Source: Berberis thunbergii (Eukaryota; Streptophyta; Magnoliopsida; Ranunculales; Berberidaceae). Taken from it: 64,000 nt of DNA. The notes under the pieces were generated by a model that saw only the letters and a program-made list of their open reading frames with translations, was not told the origin of the DNA and ran no database searches. The translations under genes and the position numbers were made by a program. The stretch is taken from contig QNQO01001168.1 in the NCBI GenBank assembly GCA_003290165.1, positions 186,001 to 250,000 of the forward strand, written 5' to 3'. This document shows positions 1 through 10,275 of this stretch, piece after piece; position 1 is the stretch's first letter, and the number at the start of each line of letters is the position of its first letter.

Positions 1-1208
1 ACGGATATCCCACAAAAACACATTTACGACTTCTACTTGCAAACTTATCACCTTTTGCCTTCTGATTATGAGCGAAACACAGAGAACCGAAAACACGCAA
101 TTCACCAAATGAAGGCGGACTACCAAACAAGACTTCATATGGAGTTTTATTGCCAAGAATACTAGAAGGTGTCCGATTGATGATATGAGCAGCGGCAAGG
201 GCACATTCCCCCCAAAAATAAAGCGGTAGACCACCCTGAAATCGTAGGGCACGAGCAACATTCAAAATGTGTTTATGTTTCCTTTCTGCCCGGCCATTTT
301 GTTGAGGAGTCCCCACACAAGAAGTTTGAAACAGAATGCCATTGACCAAAAAATAATCCTTTAGGCAATTAAATTCAGTACCATTATCACTACGAACAAT
401 CTTCAATTTCTGAGAAAATTGTCTATCAATCATAGCTATAAAGGACAGAAACATTTTAAAAACTTCCGTTTTATCAACTAACAGATAGATCCACACAGCG
501 CGGGAGAAGTCATCCACTAGTGTCAAAAAATAGCGAGCCCCACAAGACGATGGTGTATCATATGGCCCCCATAAATCACAATGGACTAACTCGAAAATGC
601 GAGTAGAGTGATTGTCACTTAACGGAAAACTATCCCTAGAATGTTTAGCACGATGACAAACTTCACATGCTTTATTCAAGTTACCACTAGAATTGCTAAA
701 AAAAGGAAGCAACTTCACCACTTTCTCAGAAGGATGCCCCAATCTGCGATGCCATAGCTCCAAAGAAGTTGAAGGAACAACTGAAACTGCTTTCACCTTT
801 GTCTCCTCCCGTAAGTAGTATAGTCCATCCCTTCTGTCACCCGTTCCAATCACCTCCCTCGTGTGTCGGTCCTGGATAGCACACAAGTCGGAGTTAGTTA
901 TGAATTCACAATTTATATCATCACTCAATTGTGAAGCCGAAATTAAATTACAATTTAATTTTGGAACATAAAGAACATGATTAAGAATAATTTTGTCAGT
1001 AAGCTTGACAATTCCTTCCTTCAAGGCAACAACGTTTTGACCATCTGGGAGGCCAACAGAACAGGGAGTCATAGTTCTTAGATTCGACAAATACGAAAAA
1101 TCTCCCGTAACATGATTGGAACATCCAGTGTCAATAATCCACTTACCATTCAACCGATTAGTACCTGATCCGATGTGAAGATTGAGAGCCTGCCATTGTG
1201 CTGGTACC
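1..1208 (-). CDS. Ty1/copia polyprotein, protease to integrase (element C1, partial)
   Basis: Reading the minus strand from about 1208 to the window edge gives one open frame of roughly 400 codons with no stop that I can find. In order it shows a retropepsin active site (IDTGCSNH, about 1113-1136), the GAG-pre-integrase segment with ELWHRRLGHP, then the integrase core with HCDLWGPY, VDDFSR, RSDNGTEF and TPQQNGRAER, so the catalytic D, D and E are all present. It ends at GYP on the window edge, where the RT part should follow. The element encodes cleavage and integration of its own cDNA. It has no initiating gag: the frame follows a stop, so it is open but has no good start. Its neighbours are a tRNA-Met primer site and a 5' LTR on the right. 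Confidence 0.9.
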
Positions 1209-1300
1209 TATTGTTGGTAACATGGGCGTTTGATGGAAATTCTCTAATGTCCATGATAGCTCCTAGCTTATTGCTTGGTTTTAACCTTGCTCTGATACCA
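1209..1300 (-). other. C1 primer binding site and gag stub
   Basis: On the minus strand TGGTATCAGAGC, the standard copia site complementary to the 3' end of initiator tRNA-Met, lies at 1289-1300 directly next to the LTR. About 50 bases further on an ATG opens a short frame (MDIREFPSNAH) that reaches a stop after 34 codons. The protease frame begins almost at once in another phase. Nearly all of gag is therefore missing, by internal deletion. Confidence 0.8.
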
Positions 1301-1648
1301 TGACAAGTTTAAGGCCAAATTGTATTGAAAATATTGTTCCTTTTTCCCATTCATTGAATAGAATACAAGCTTATATAGAGCTACTTTGACCTAACCTAAT
1401 AGAAATAGGAAACCTAGCAAACTTAGGAAACCAAAATACAATAGGAAATCTAACCAACTTAGGAAACCAAAATACAATAGGAACCACCATACACTAGGAA
1501 ACCTCCCAAACCAAGGAAACAAATTACTAGCCATCGGAAAGTTTCCTAACCCATAAAACTTCTAATCCCATAAAACTTGCAACACAATGCTAAAATATAT
1601 TTTCCTAATAATAGAATATATTTTCTAATATATGATGTATTCCTAATA
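1301..1648 (-). repeat. C1 5' LTR
   Basis: This non-coding stretch abuts the primer site. On the minus strand it ends in TTGTCA, so the inner border at 1301 is firm. The outer border near 1648 is inferred from the point where C2 RNase H similarity stops; it would begin TATTAGGAATAC, a decayed TG start. It contains tandem copies of an approximately 40-bp AT-rich unit (AGGAAACCAAAATACAATAG) around 1410-1480. Confidence 0.65.
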
Positions 1649-2790
1649 GTACTCGTAGCTCCTAAAGAAGATTCACTATCCAATTGACTTCAGCTGTAGA
1701 GGCAATGACTCGGTACTTGGTCTCGGTGGAGAACGTGTGATAGTCTTTTGCTTTTTAAAGCTCCAAGAGATGGGATTAGCACTAAGAAACATGACATAGG
1801 CAGAGGTTGAAGTTCAATCGTTAGGACCACCTGCCCAATCGATATATCTGAAAAGGCATGAAGAATTTGATGAGAGTTCTCACGAAACATTAAACAATAA
1901 CCCAACAAGATAACGAAACAGACGCTTAATGGTAAACCAATGAAGTGTTGAAGGACAATGCATGAACTGAGACAACTTATTCATGGCAAAGGAAGCATTC
2001 GAACGTGTCAGGTAGAAATATTGTTAAGACTCAAGAGCTTGGCGATACAAGGTAGTATCGGTAGGTGGGGAACCACAAGATAGTTTGAAAACTTCACTAG
2101 TAGCAAGAGGCCTAGAAATAGGCTTTGCATCAACCATGTTAACTTGATGGAGTAGATCTCTGATATATTTCCTAAAATATAGAAACAAACCATTAGAGGT
2201 AAAATGAGCTTCAACCCTAAGAAAATACAAAAAAGTACCAAGATCCTCGAGAGAGAATTGTTGAGAAAGAGTGAAAATAAAGGCATCCACATGAGCAGCA
2301 AAGGAGCGAGTGATGATGATATTATCAACATAAACCAATAGATAAAAAGTCGAAGTGGAAGAATGCAACATGAATAAGGAGGTATCTAAGTGAGAATTGG
2401 TGAAACCTTCAGGAGCTTGTTAAAACCCATAGATAGCCTTCTGCAACCTGCATACATAATTGGGAAGGGCAGTGTGTTTGAAGCCAAGATGCTGGTCCAT
2501 GAACACGTCATCCAATAATGAGCCATGCAAGAACGCATTATTCACATCTAGTTGGTGAAGAGGCCAACCGTTAGTCACAGCAAGTAATAACCGAACAATG
2601 TTAGGCTTGACGACAGGACTGTAAATTTCAGAGAAATCAACTCCGGGTCGTCGATGAAAACCTTTAACCACTAAGTGCACTTTATAACTCGCTATGGACC
2701 CATCTGGATGCCTCTTAATCCTATAGACCCAATTGCACCCAGTAACATTTTGGGCAGGGTTTGGGGAACAAAATACCAAGTGTGGTTGGA
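1649..2790 (-). pseudogene. C2 reverse transcriptase and RNase H
   Basis: The RT starts near 2780 with NWVYRIKRHPDGSI, then LDVNNAFLHG and the palm motif, which reads YVDN instead of YVDD (2321-2335), so a catalytic aspartate is lost. The connection and RNase H follow (1690-2000) with SWSFKKQKTI and, after a frameshift, a stretch matching the copia end STAEVNWIVNLL (about 1660-1700). Several frameshifts divide it. It ends at the outer border of the C1 LTR. Confidence 0.85.
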
Positions 2791-4552
2791 AAGTAAGGTG
2801 TTGTATTCATCACTCATGACTTGACGCCATGCATGATGTTGTTGGGCCTGTTTGAAGGTTGAATGTTCGTGGTAGGAGCGATGGTGGTGGTGTGAAGGTC
2901 AAGAATGTGTTTTGGCTTGGTAATATTATTACGGAACCTGGAATTATAAGGGTGAGTTCAGCGATAATAGAGAAGAATGAGAAGATATAAGAGAATAGAC
3001 ATTTACATGTGAAGAATTGGAAACATCCCAAAATTGAGGCACATAGGAGGAGCCCGATGATCAAGAGTCCTAGTTCAAAAAGTCAGACCTGCGGGAAGAA
3101 GACTCACCACGCAGAGTAGAATGATGGCTAGGAGATGAAGAAGACATGTGCTCGATTGGGACCATAAAGGATACGAGTAGCATGGATATATGGTGAAGAT
3201 CCAAAATTAATGACAAAGAAGTCAGAGTAACATCTACAGAAGAGATGGGAGTGGAATGTTGGGCATGTTAATGAGTTGGTTGGGATAACCAAGTGTCTAA
3301 AGGAGACACGGTGGGGAGAGACTCAGGTTTGGAAGTTGTATTACGAAAAAGGAAATGTATTTTTCACAAAAATCACATGTTGAGATGCGAAGAATTTATG
3401 TGTGGAAGGATCAAGTCAGAGATATGCATGATGAGGACTTGAATAGCCAATGAACACACAGGGAGGAGATCGCGGTTCAAGTTTGTGAGAGATGTAAGAT
3501 CGTAACCACGGGTAGCAGTGACAACCAAATATTTTTAAGGATAAATAATTTGGTGACTACTAAAATAGTTTAAAGAAAGATGACTTGTTACTGGTGATCG
3601 AGAAAGGCATTCAGTTGACGAGATAAACTGTAGCATGAAATGCTAAGGACCAATATTTGAGCGGAAGAATGCCTGATGAAGTAAAGTGAGTGCCATTTCA
3701 ACAACATGACGATGTTTATGCTCAGCAGTGCCAAGATGTTTAGGGGTATGAGGCTGAGATTTGAGATGTTGAATTCAAACTTGAGAAAGAAAATGTTTAA
3801 GACTCGTAGCTTTGGCACTTCCATTTGTATAAACAATTTGAATCGTTGTAGAACGATAATTTTTAACAAGATATTTAAATCATTCAAACACAGAAGTAAC
3901 ATTAAATTTATTTTTGATAAGATAAGCCATGTGTATTTTGAAAAATAATCCACAAAGATAACGTAATAACAAAAATTGTCAAAGGAGACGAGGGGGGAAA
4001 GTCCATGAATATCCATAAAGAAAATTTCTAGAGGTCTAGAACAATGTCATGAAGAAATGTCAAATAGAAGTTTGCAGCTTTTATTACATAAACATGCATT
4101 GCAAAGATTAGAGAAATAATTGGATTTAGATAACGGTAATTTTTAGAAGCAATAATTTGATGGAGGATTTTTTAGGGCGGGTGACCAAGACAGTTGTGCC
4201 AGAAGCTAAAGGTTGGAGAGGGAGGGTTGGACATGGTTGCCTTGAGGGCTGGGTGTCGTGGTGAGGAAGATGGTGTGGTCGTTGTAGTTGGCCACCATTT
4301 CATCTTTTCTGACCTTGCACCAAGGATGCCCCCATAGTGAGATCCTTCACAAGAAATAAATGAGGGAACAATTCATTAGAAGTGCTATTGAGACAACAAA
4401 ATTGAGAAACGGACAAAAGATTTTTCTTAATGTTAGGTGCTGATAAAAAATTATTAAGTTTGAAAATGGAATCACAAGATTTACGAGTAGCAGATCCTGT
4501 ATGAGTGATATGGAGTGATATGGACATTATTAATGTTTCCAACCATGATATC
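2791..4552 (-). pseudogene. C2 integrase, pre-integrase and protease region
   Basis: The best conserved parts are an integrase stretch at 3588-4016 (VIFVDYFSKYTW) and the GAG-pre-integrase part at 4300-4552 (IKKNLLSVSQFC). Between 2790 and 3590 only scattered similarity to the integrase-RT linker remains. The frame is broken many times. Protease sequence resumes at 5726, beyond the hAT insertion (SEYGGNEDIMVGN when the insertion is ignored). Confidence 0.75.
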
Positions 4553-4560
4553 TTCATTAC

Positions 4561-5717
4561 CAGGGGCGGACCCAGGATTTTAGTCGAGGAGGGGCGAAAT
4601 GGAAAACACTTATAGTGATAATAGTAGTTATCAATGGTAAAAATCAATTTCAGTTTTTTACGAGCTAGTAACTAATAAAAAAATTTAACTATAAAAAATA
4701 CAATGCATATATCAAATTAGACTCGAGTGTAGTCAATTTTTAAGCCAAAATAATGTCACTATGCTAACCTAGCAAAGAGCCAAACAAACATAATAATTAG
4801 AATATATAACTAATATCACCAAAGAGTTTGTCTAAGCAACCAGACTTTAAAGCCATTTTTATGTCAGGCTAGAGCATTTTTACACCTTTACCCATTCTCT
4901 TTAAAATACAATCACAAACATTATCTATAGAAGGGATAAAAATGTAAATACTTAAAATCTGACCAAAAATGGCTATAAAGTCTGGTGTTAAATTGAGAAT
5001 CATAAAATAATTAGGATAAGTTCTGGTGAAGCTAATTTTTTTAAAAATTTGCGAATTAATATGATCATAATACAATTTCAAAGAAAAATAGTTATATGAG
5101 GCTCAATTTTATACGAGTTGGCTAATGGTATATATTTTTCATGAATTCTATCGTTATTATTTTAGATATTAATTTTAACAAAAATGCTAGGAAACCAGGT
5201 TTTTGCAACTATGTTTTGTAATCAGATGATGTGTCGTGATCTGGAAAGATGATGAAATTTCCAAAAATTTTATGTATATCTCAAAGTTTTAAAATACTCC
5301 TCTAACGATACCACATCATCCTGATTGCAAAACATAGTTTCCTAGCCTCACTCTAATTTTAAATATTTTTTTGTTAGGGTTTAATATCACTTGTGAAAAA
5401 CAATTCATTTATTAATGTTAATAAATTTTTATTAAATTAAACATTTTTTAATGTTTGCAATTACTATAAAATTGCATTAAAAATAAAATTAAAAATGCAC
5501 TCGAAGAGTATCGAACCAGGTCTTTTACTAAAAATGATAAACCTCCAACCACTACACCAACAAAAACATGTTTGAATATTTTTATAAACAATTAACATAT
5601 TGTATGCTATGTTATATAATCGATTTTTTAAGACTAAAATATATATATTAAAAATATTTAAAAAATTGAAGGGGGGCAACTGCCCCCCCCCCCTCGCCCC
5701 TTAATAGGTCCCCCATG
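4561..5717. mobile_element. Non-autonomous hAT-type element inside C2
   Basis: The element is flanked by a perfect 8-bp target duplication TTCATTAC (4553-4560 and 5718-5725). Its ends are imperfect inverted repeats: CAGGGGCGGACC on the left and, read on the other strand, CATGGGGGACCT on the right. The 8-bp duplication and CAGGGG-type ends fit hAT. The 1157-bp interior is AT-rich with no transposase frame and contains a MITE-like inverted repeat at 5186-5346. It splits the protease part of C2. Confidence 0.82.
5186..5346. mobile_element. Small MITE-like inverted repeat nested in the hAT
   Basis: The two arms are GCTAGGAAACCAGG followed by CTATGTTTTGTAATCAG on the left, and on the other strand GCTAGGAAACTATG with TTTTGCAATCAGGATG on the right. 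Length is 161 bp with no coding potential. No clear target duplication is visible. A decayed half copy lies near 58265-58345, so the unit is repeated in the genome. Confidence 0.55.
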
Positions 5718-5725
5718 TTCATTAC

Positions 5726-6500
5726 CACCATACTCAGAGTGAATAGAGAGTTCTGCAGGTCCAAAGTGATGTGGTGAGAAACTTTGGAGTCAAACTATCC
5801 AACCCGACTGATTGCCAGAAGTTTCATGAGTTGTTGAAGTTGACTTGCGGTAAGTTGGAAGGTGGGGGACGTGAACGACATACTTTGGCAATCTTTTCAA
5901 CTAATTCGTCGAAAGAGATGGGTGACACTCTTGCATGTAAGGCAACTTTGAGTTCTTTGTAGTCATTGGTGAGAGCATTGAGCGCATAAACTACGATTTC
6001 TCCATCACTCAATTATGATAATATATCAAGATCATCATAATAGTTTTAATTGATTGCATAAACTCATAAATATTTTTCCTTCTTGACTAACCTTGGTGAG
6101 AGGTCGATGAGACCAACCATCCGAGTATTGGAGTTGTTGGCATAGGTATTTTTGAGTTTGTTCCAAGTCTCCTCAAGTATTTTGCACCGAGATACAAGCG
6201 GCCCTGCTGGTCTAGTGACGGCCATTTGAATGGCAAGGATCAGTAATCGATCTTGACGAATCCAAGCTTTGTAGGCTTGATCATCGGTTGGTGGACATAT
6301 GAGTTCCATCCACAAATCCATGAGATCATACTGAGGAAAAGGCTTGTCATCTGCAAGCTCCACATTAAGGTGTTTCCACGTTTGGTCAATTTTTGGGAAT
6401 AATAGTGTCTGTGTTGATTGAGACAACTTGAGAGGGGAACGTGTCAAAGAGGGATTTCCATTGTTAGGCATAACCGTGACTTTGTTTGATTCAGTCAATT
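5726..6500 (-). pseudogene. C2 gag
   Basis: The frame starts at 6498 (MTESNKVTVM) and shows the copia gag (UBN2-like) pattern: LMDLWMELICP, AYKAWIRQDRLLILAIQ, a region with TWNKLKNTYANNSNTRM, then after a frameshift a second part at 5824-6012 (YALNALTNDYKELKVALHAR, LVEKI). Gag forms the cytoplasmic particle that packages the RNA. The zinc knuckle and early protease follow in broken frames up to the hAT insertion. Confidence 0.8.
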
Positions 6501-6530
6501 GGCCGAAAAATGAGATATAAAGATGCTTAG

Positions 6531-6543
6531 GGATCTGATACCA
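6531..6543 (-). other. C2 primer binding site
   Basis: On the minus strand TGGTATCAGATCC lies just inside the 5' LTR and 35 bases before the gag start. It matches the initiator tRNA-Met site of plant copia elements, with a small change at its 3' end. Confidence 0.75.
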
Positions 6544-6584
6544 TAAAGATAGAGTATGAACGAATGTGATGATGTTTTTATTCA
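6544..6584 (-). repeat. C2 5' LTR, inner piece
   Basis: This is the end of the LTR next to the primer site. On the minus strand it carries GAATAAAAACATCATC, a likely polyadenylation region. The rest of the LTR continues at 8424, after the inserted PIF-like element. Confidence 0.6.
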
Positions 6585-8423
6585 GGGGGTTGTATTGTAT
6601 CTGGATTATGTGGGCAATTTAATAATTCCATGGATTCTGAAAATCCAAGTGTATTCAATTTGGATTTTAAAAAGTCCACAAAAGTCTAGGGGTATTCAAT
6701 CAGGATTTTAAAAAGTTTTTATGAAATCCACAAAGTCTAGGGGTATTCAATATGGATTTCATAAAGTCAACAAAAGTTTTAGGGTATTCAAAATATCATT
6801 CATATTTATGGATTTGGAAAATCATGGATTCTCATGGACTTTGTAGTGTTAGGTATAAATAACAAAGTTTAATAGTTTGTCAGCTCCATATCAAAGATTT
6901 CAACGTGAAAAAAGTCTCCCAAAGTTCTTCCTTGTGCCAGTCGCGAAGAGGTTGGTTCTCATCCTCTTGTTTTCTCGATTCTTTTTCTACAGAAGAACCT
7001 TACAACCCCTGCTTTTACCAGAAAATCCTCCAATGTCATCTCCCCCAAAGTGGGTTGCCTCCTTCCCTTTGCTTTCTTTTCTCCACTATTCTCCTATTCC
7101 CTTGTTGGATCTCTCTCCACGCATCATCCACAGTTTTCTTGCTCAAAGGGCCAGCGACAGTCAGACTGGCCTGATGATGCAGAGTAGATGTGGGGCAGGT
7201 TCATTGCTTGGGGCCACTGCATTCTCTGTGGCGTCGATCCCCATGGATTGATTCGTCTCAACTGTCCATACATTCTTTAGCAGCTCATCAAGGTTCATGC
7301 TGCTTAATGGCTGCCCAAGTCCCCCAGCCGGTTCATCTAGAGTGAGACTATAAAGGGAACCTTGCCTAGACAATGATGGTTGATACTTAGAGTTCTGATC
7401 ACCACCACCTTGAGAACCCATTGTTTGAAACCCACCATTCACTGATCTAATCTATCTGGCCTAGATTATCACCCAATTCTTCCTCAACTCCAGAATCCTC
7501 AAGTAAGAACCCTAAAACAAAAAAACTCAAATATGTTAGATTCACTAAATTCTCTCAGAAAAAACACAAACGACATCTTTTTTCTGACTTTAAACTATCT
7601 AATCATCCATTCATTTTCACCCACCTCCACTACCTTAATCCTCAATCCCCAAACCCCAAAACTAATCAAAACAAAAAAAAAACACCCCACATTCAAGGGG
7701 AATTCATTCCTAACAACTACAAATTAACAAAAATAAAACAACCCCAGAGTAGCTTTGATCATGAAAAAGAAAAAAATAAAAAATAAACACAAACTCAAAG
7801 AAAGAAAGAAAAAAACCAACCACGAATTAGAAGAGAGAAAAAGAAATACATATTTGCTTCATAAAATACCTGTTGTGTCTGATACAGTAGCATATATTTG
7901 CTTCATAAAATACCTGTTGTAATATATAGATGGGAGATTCACAAGGTAACGGTAACCGAAAAGATTATAAAACTTGAACCGCGAAGAGAGCAATGTTTTG
8001 CTCCAGCTCATGGTTGAAGCGGCCATGTTTGGGCTCAGGGATATTAATGGTGTTATAATTAAAACAACCATAGAGGCAAAGTTACTTCCAAAACTTAAGA
8101 TGTTAATTAACGACCTTTTATTTTTCTAGTTTTTTAGCACATGTATCTCTCACTTTTGTTAATTATATGCTGACGTTTTTTTGTTTCATCACTATTGACC
8201 AACTTATTTTTTATCTTGCAAATAATTAGAATTCTATAAAAGTCGTTCTTACAAAGTCCGTGGATTTCATAAATCTCTAGAAAGTTTGTAGCAAAGTCTA
8301 TGGATTTAAGAAATCAGCAGAAGTCCGTGGACAATTTAAAGAGTCTGTGGACAATTTAAAGATTTTGTGGAATTTTCAAATTATTTATCAATTCCATAAG
8401 AATCCATTTACAATACACCCCCC
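6585..8423. mobile_element. Gene-carrying PIF/Harbinger-like element (Pack-type)
   Basis: Both ends match over about 23 bases: GGGGGTTGTATTGTAT on the left and, on the other strand, GGGGGGTGTATTGTAA on the right. Both are flanked by TCA (6582-6584, 8424-8426), a 3-bp target duplication. Subterminal sequence repeats GGGTATTCAAT and TGGATTT motifs (6650-6800) with related AAGTC/TGTGGA motifs at the right (8240-8380). There is no transposase. The interior holds a fragment of a bZIP gene with its leader. The PIF/Harbinger class is inferred from TIR style and 3-bp duplication; PIF usually prefers TWA, so another class is possible. Confidence 0.7.
6998..7442 (-). pseudogene. Captured fragment of an AREB3/DPBF3-like bZIP factor
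   Basis: The minus strand begins MGSQGGGDQNSKYQPS (ATG at 7421; an upstream in-frame ATG is at 7442) and shows the two N-terminal conserved motifs of the ABI5/AREB/ABF family: SRQGSLYSLTLDE and PLSSMNLDELLKNVW. After a frameshift near 7165 comes PLSKKTVDDAWREIQQ, and after another near 7040 PTLGEMTLEDFLVKAGVV. These are the phosphorylated regulatory motifs of abscisic-acid responsive bZIPs. Similarity ends at about 6998, before the bZIP domain, so no DNA-binding region is present. 7445-7850 looks like 5' leader or promoter sequence. It lies wholly inside the PIF-like element, so it is a captured, decayed copy rather than a gene. Confidence 0.88.
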
Positions 8424-8696
8424 TCAGAGTTGTAAAAGTTTTTATACAAGTATATCTACCACAAATAGAAGAATTGTTTCTATATACATGATTATGTTTG
8501 TAGTCAGGAATCAGTCCACATACATGATTATACTTGCAGCCAAGAATCATGGAGATGATTCACAACCAAGAATCATAGAGTTGATTTGCAACAAAAAATC
8601 AGTCCACATATATAATTGTATTGCAGCCAAAAATTAGTCCACATAAATGATTATATATGTAGCCAAGAATTAGTGAGATGATTGTGGTTTATCACA
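8424..8696 (-). repeat. C2 5' LTR, outer piece with internal repeats
   Basis: This continues the LTR interrupted at 6584. On the minus strand it would begin TGTGATAAACC at 8696. It holds four degenerate copies of a unit built from CAGTCCACATA, ATGATTATA and GCAGCCAAGAAT (8475-8690), which is the kind of repeat seen in LTR enhancer regions. A TATA-like TATAAAAAC lies near 8440 on the minus strand. Confidence 0.6.
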
Positions 8697-9325
8697 GGGA
8701 ACACCCTGTTTCTTACTTGGGACTTCGTACTTTGTCCTCATTTTACATAAACATGTAGAATCTTCAACAAAAGGTTTCCAACTAATTCACATGCAAATCT
8801 AATAGAGACCACACTCATGGAGGTTCCTTTAAAGATTTTTATTTATTTATTTATTTATGTATGTGTTGCTTTAATTTAAGAGATAATGCACTAGGTACCT
8901 TTAATTGTTTCTTCCTTTATATTATCTAATAATTTTTTTTAATGTTTTTCAATTTTGAATCATATCAAAGATCTGATTAGTCAAGAAATTCAAATGTTAA
9001 AGTTGCGATTATGGTGTTTTATTCATGCAATAGACATTTGCCTCGGAATGCTTTCATTGCCTAATTTGTCCCGGGAAGTGAAACTCTCATCCAAAGTCTC
9101 ATTTGGTTGAAGATGAGCAAAACCTTTGATTTTGATACATGTGTGATTGTTTACGCGCGAGCCTTTAAATGTTACAATCTTATGTTATTGGTGTTGATTT
9201 TGCATATGATTTAGCCCAATGTCTAAGCCAAAAATTTTAAGCTTGTTTGGTTTTATGGTTACTAGCAACTAAGCCCATCAGCTGCACGTGCCCATTCACT
9301 TTTTCTCTGTTATTCTATAGTATTT
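8697..9325. other. Unassigned sequence between C2 and T1
   Basis: No coding similarity is visible on either strand. A short ATTT microsatellite sits at about 8836-8860. This may be older host or decayed repeat DNA. Confidence 0.5.
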
Positions 9326-9994
9326 GATGTAGTCGATTCCTGCTCTCCTTCCTTGCTAGTTACCTACACCTGCACAGGTAACAAACGTGAGCCAAGGACC
9401 ACAGTGTGGTGGCCGATGACACTCCAATGCTTAAGTTAGATAAGGCTTAGAAGATACTTAAAACTATAAATGGGATTTTGTAGTGTACCTCTAGTTCATC
9501 GACCTTATAGCCATTTTATAGTGTATGAGTTTTTGTTCGACTAGGCCTTTGGTGGCGTAGTTTAAAGAAAAAGATCTTGTTGTGGAGATTATTTCCTAAT
9601 TAGGAGTTGTTCATGTGGGATAGTTTCCTGGCACGACTCATGCTCCTAGATCTGAGGAAGAGGTTTTCCTTTCTGAGTGTTGTCCATGCAAGGAAGTTTC
9701 CTTACCGACTTATACTCTAATATATGTTTCCAAGTAGGATCCAATGTCTTGTTGGCCTGCCAATCATGGGTAGATCTCACAGATACCTGCCTTAGAAGTC
9801 TTACGAGTATTGGCATGACATGTGGGCTTAATGACTCAATGCAACTCAGACCCGACTGTCTAGATCCCGCCAATGATGGGCTTGGAGATATTTGGGCCTT
9901 ACTGGATTTGGCACGCAATCGGCCTGCTATGTTCAGTTGACGATATCATGACACATGTACGGTGCCGATCAGAGGATGATATGGTCTATCATCA
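9326..9994 (-). repeat. T1 3' LTR
   Basis: The plus strand runs from TGATGTAGTCG to CTATCATCA, 669 bp. It is homologous throughout to 26057-26706, 26963-27633 and 36195-36868. The open frames within it at 9646-9940 are shadows with no family similarity. Confidence 0.85.
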
Positions 9995-10010
9995 GCTGCT
10001 CCCCTAAGTT
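9995..10010 (-). other. T1 polypurine tract
   Basis: The minus strand reads TTAGGGGAGCAGC right against the 3' LTR. This is the expected plus-strand primer of a gypsy element. T3 has a related sequence at 27634. Confidence 0.55.
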
Positions 10011-10275
10011 AGTGGGTCATCTAATGGGCTACTAAATTGCTTTGATAGACTCTGTAAAGTTGTGATGATTGAACCCGAAACGTTGTCTCGAGCGACGCAT
10101 GTCATTAAATGAGCTCGTGATCATTCAGTAAGAAGAGGGGTTACAACTGCCTGGTGCTTACATAAGTCGCCGCTTTTGTGAGAGGGAATGTCTTCACCTT
10201 GTATCTCTTTTACATCCTTTCTTTTCTATGTGTTCTTAGTTGCAAATTTTTTTTTTAAGTTAAAACATTCTCTTT

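Larger units (their letters stand above)
1649..8696 (-). mobile_element. Ty1/copia element C2, interrupted, 3' end missing
   Basis: From right to left on the minus strand the element reads 5' LTR, primer site, gag, protease, integrase, RT, RNase H. It stops in RNase H where C1 is inserted, and its 3' LTR must lie beyond the left window edge. Two DNA transposons sit inside it, at 4561-5717 and 6585-8423. Removing them restores colinear coding order. All reading frames carry stops and frameshifts, so it is long dead. Confidence 0.85.

Noticed and set aside
7161..7442. Intact AREB/ABF gene on the minus strand
   Set aside because: Frameshifts after the second motif, no bZIP domain, and TIRs with a target duplication on both sides.
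9646..9940. Overlapping open frames on both strands
   Set aside because: They lie in the T1 3' LTR, and the same sequence in other LTR copies is not open.
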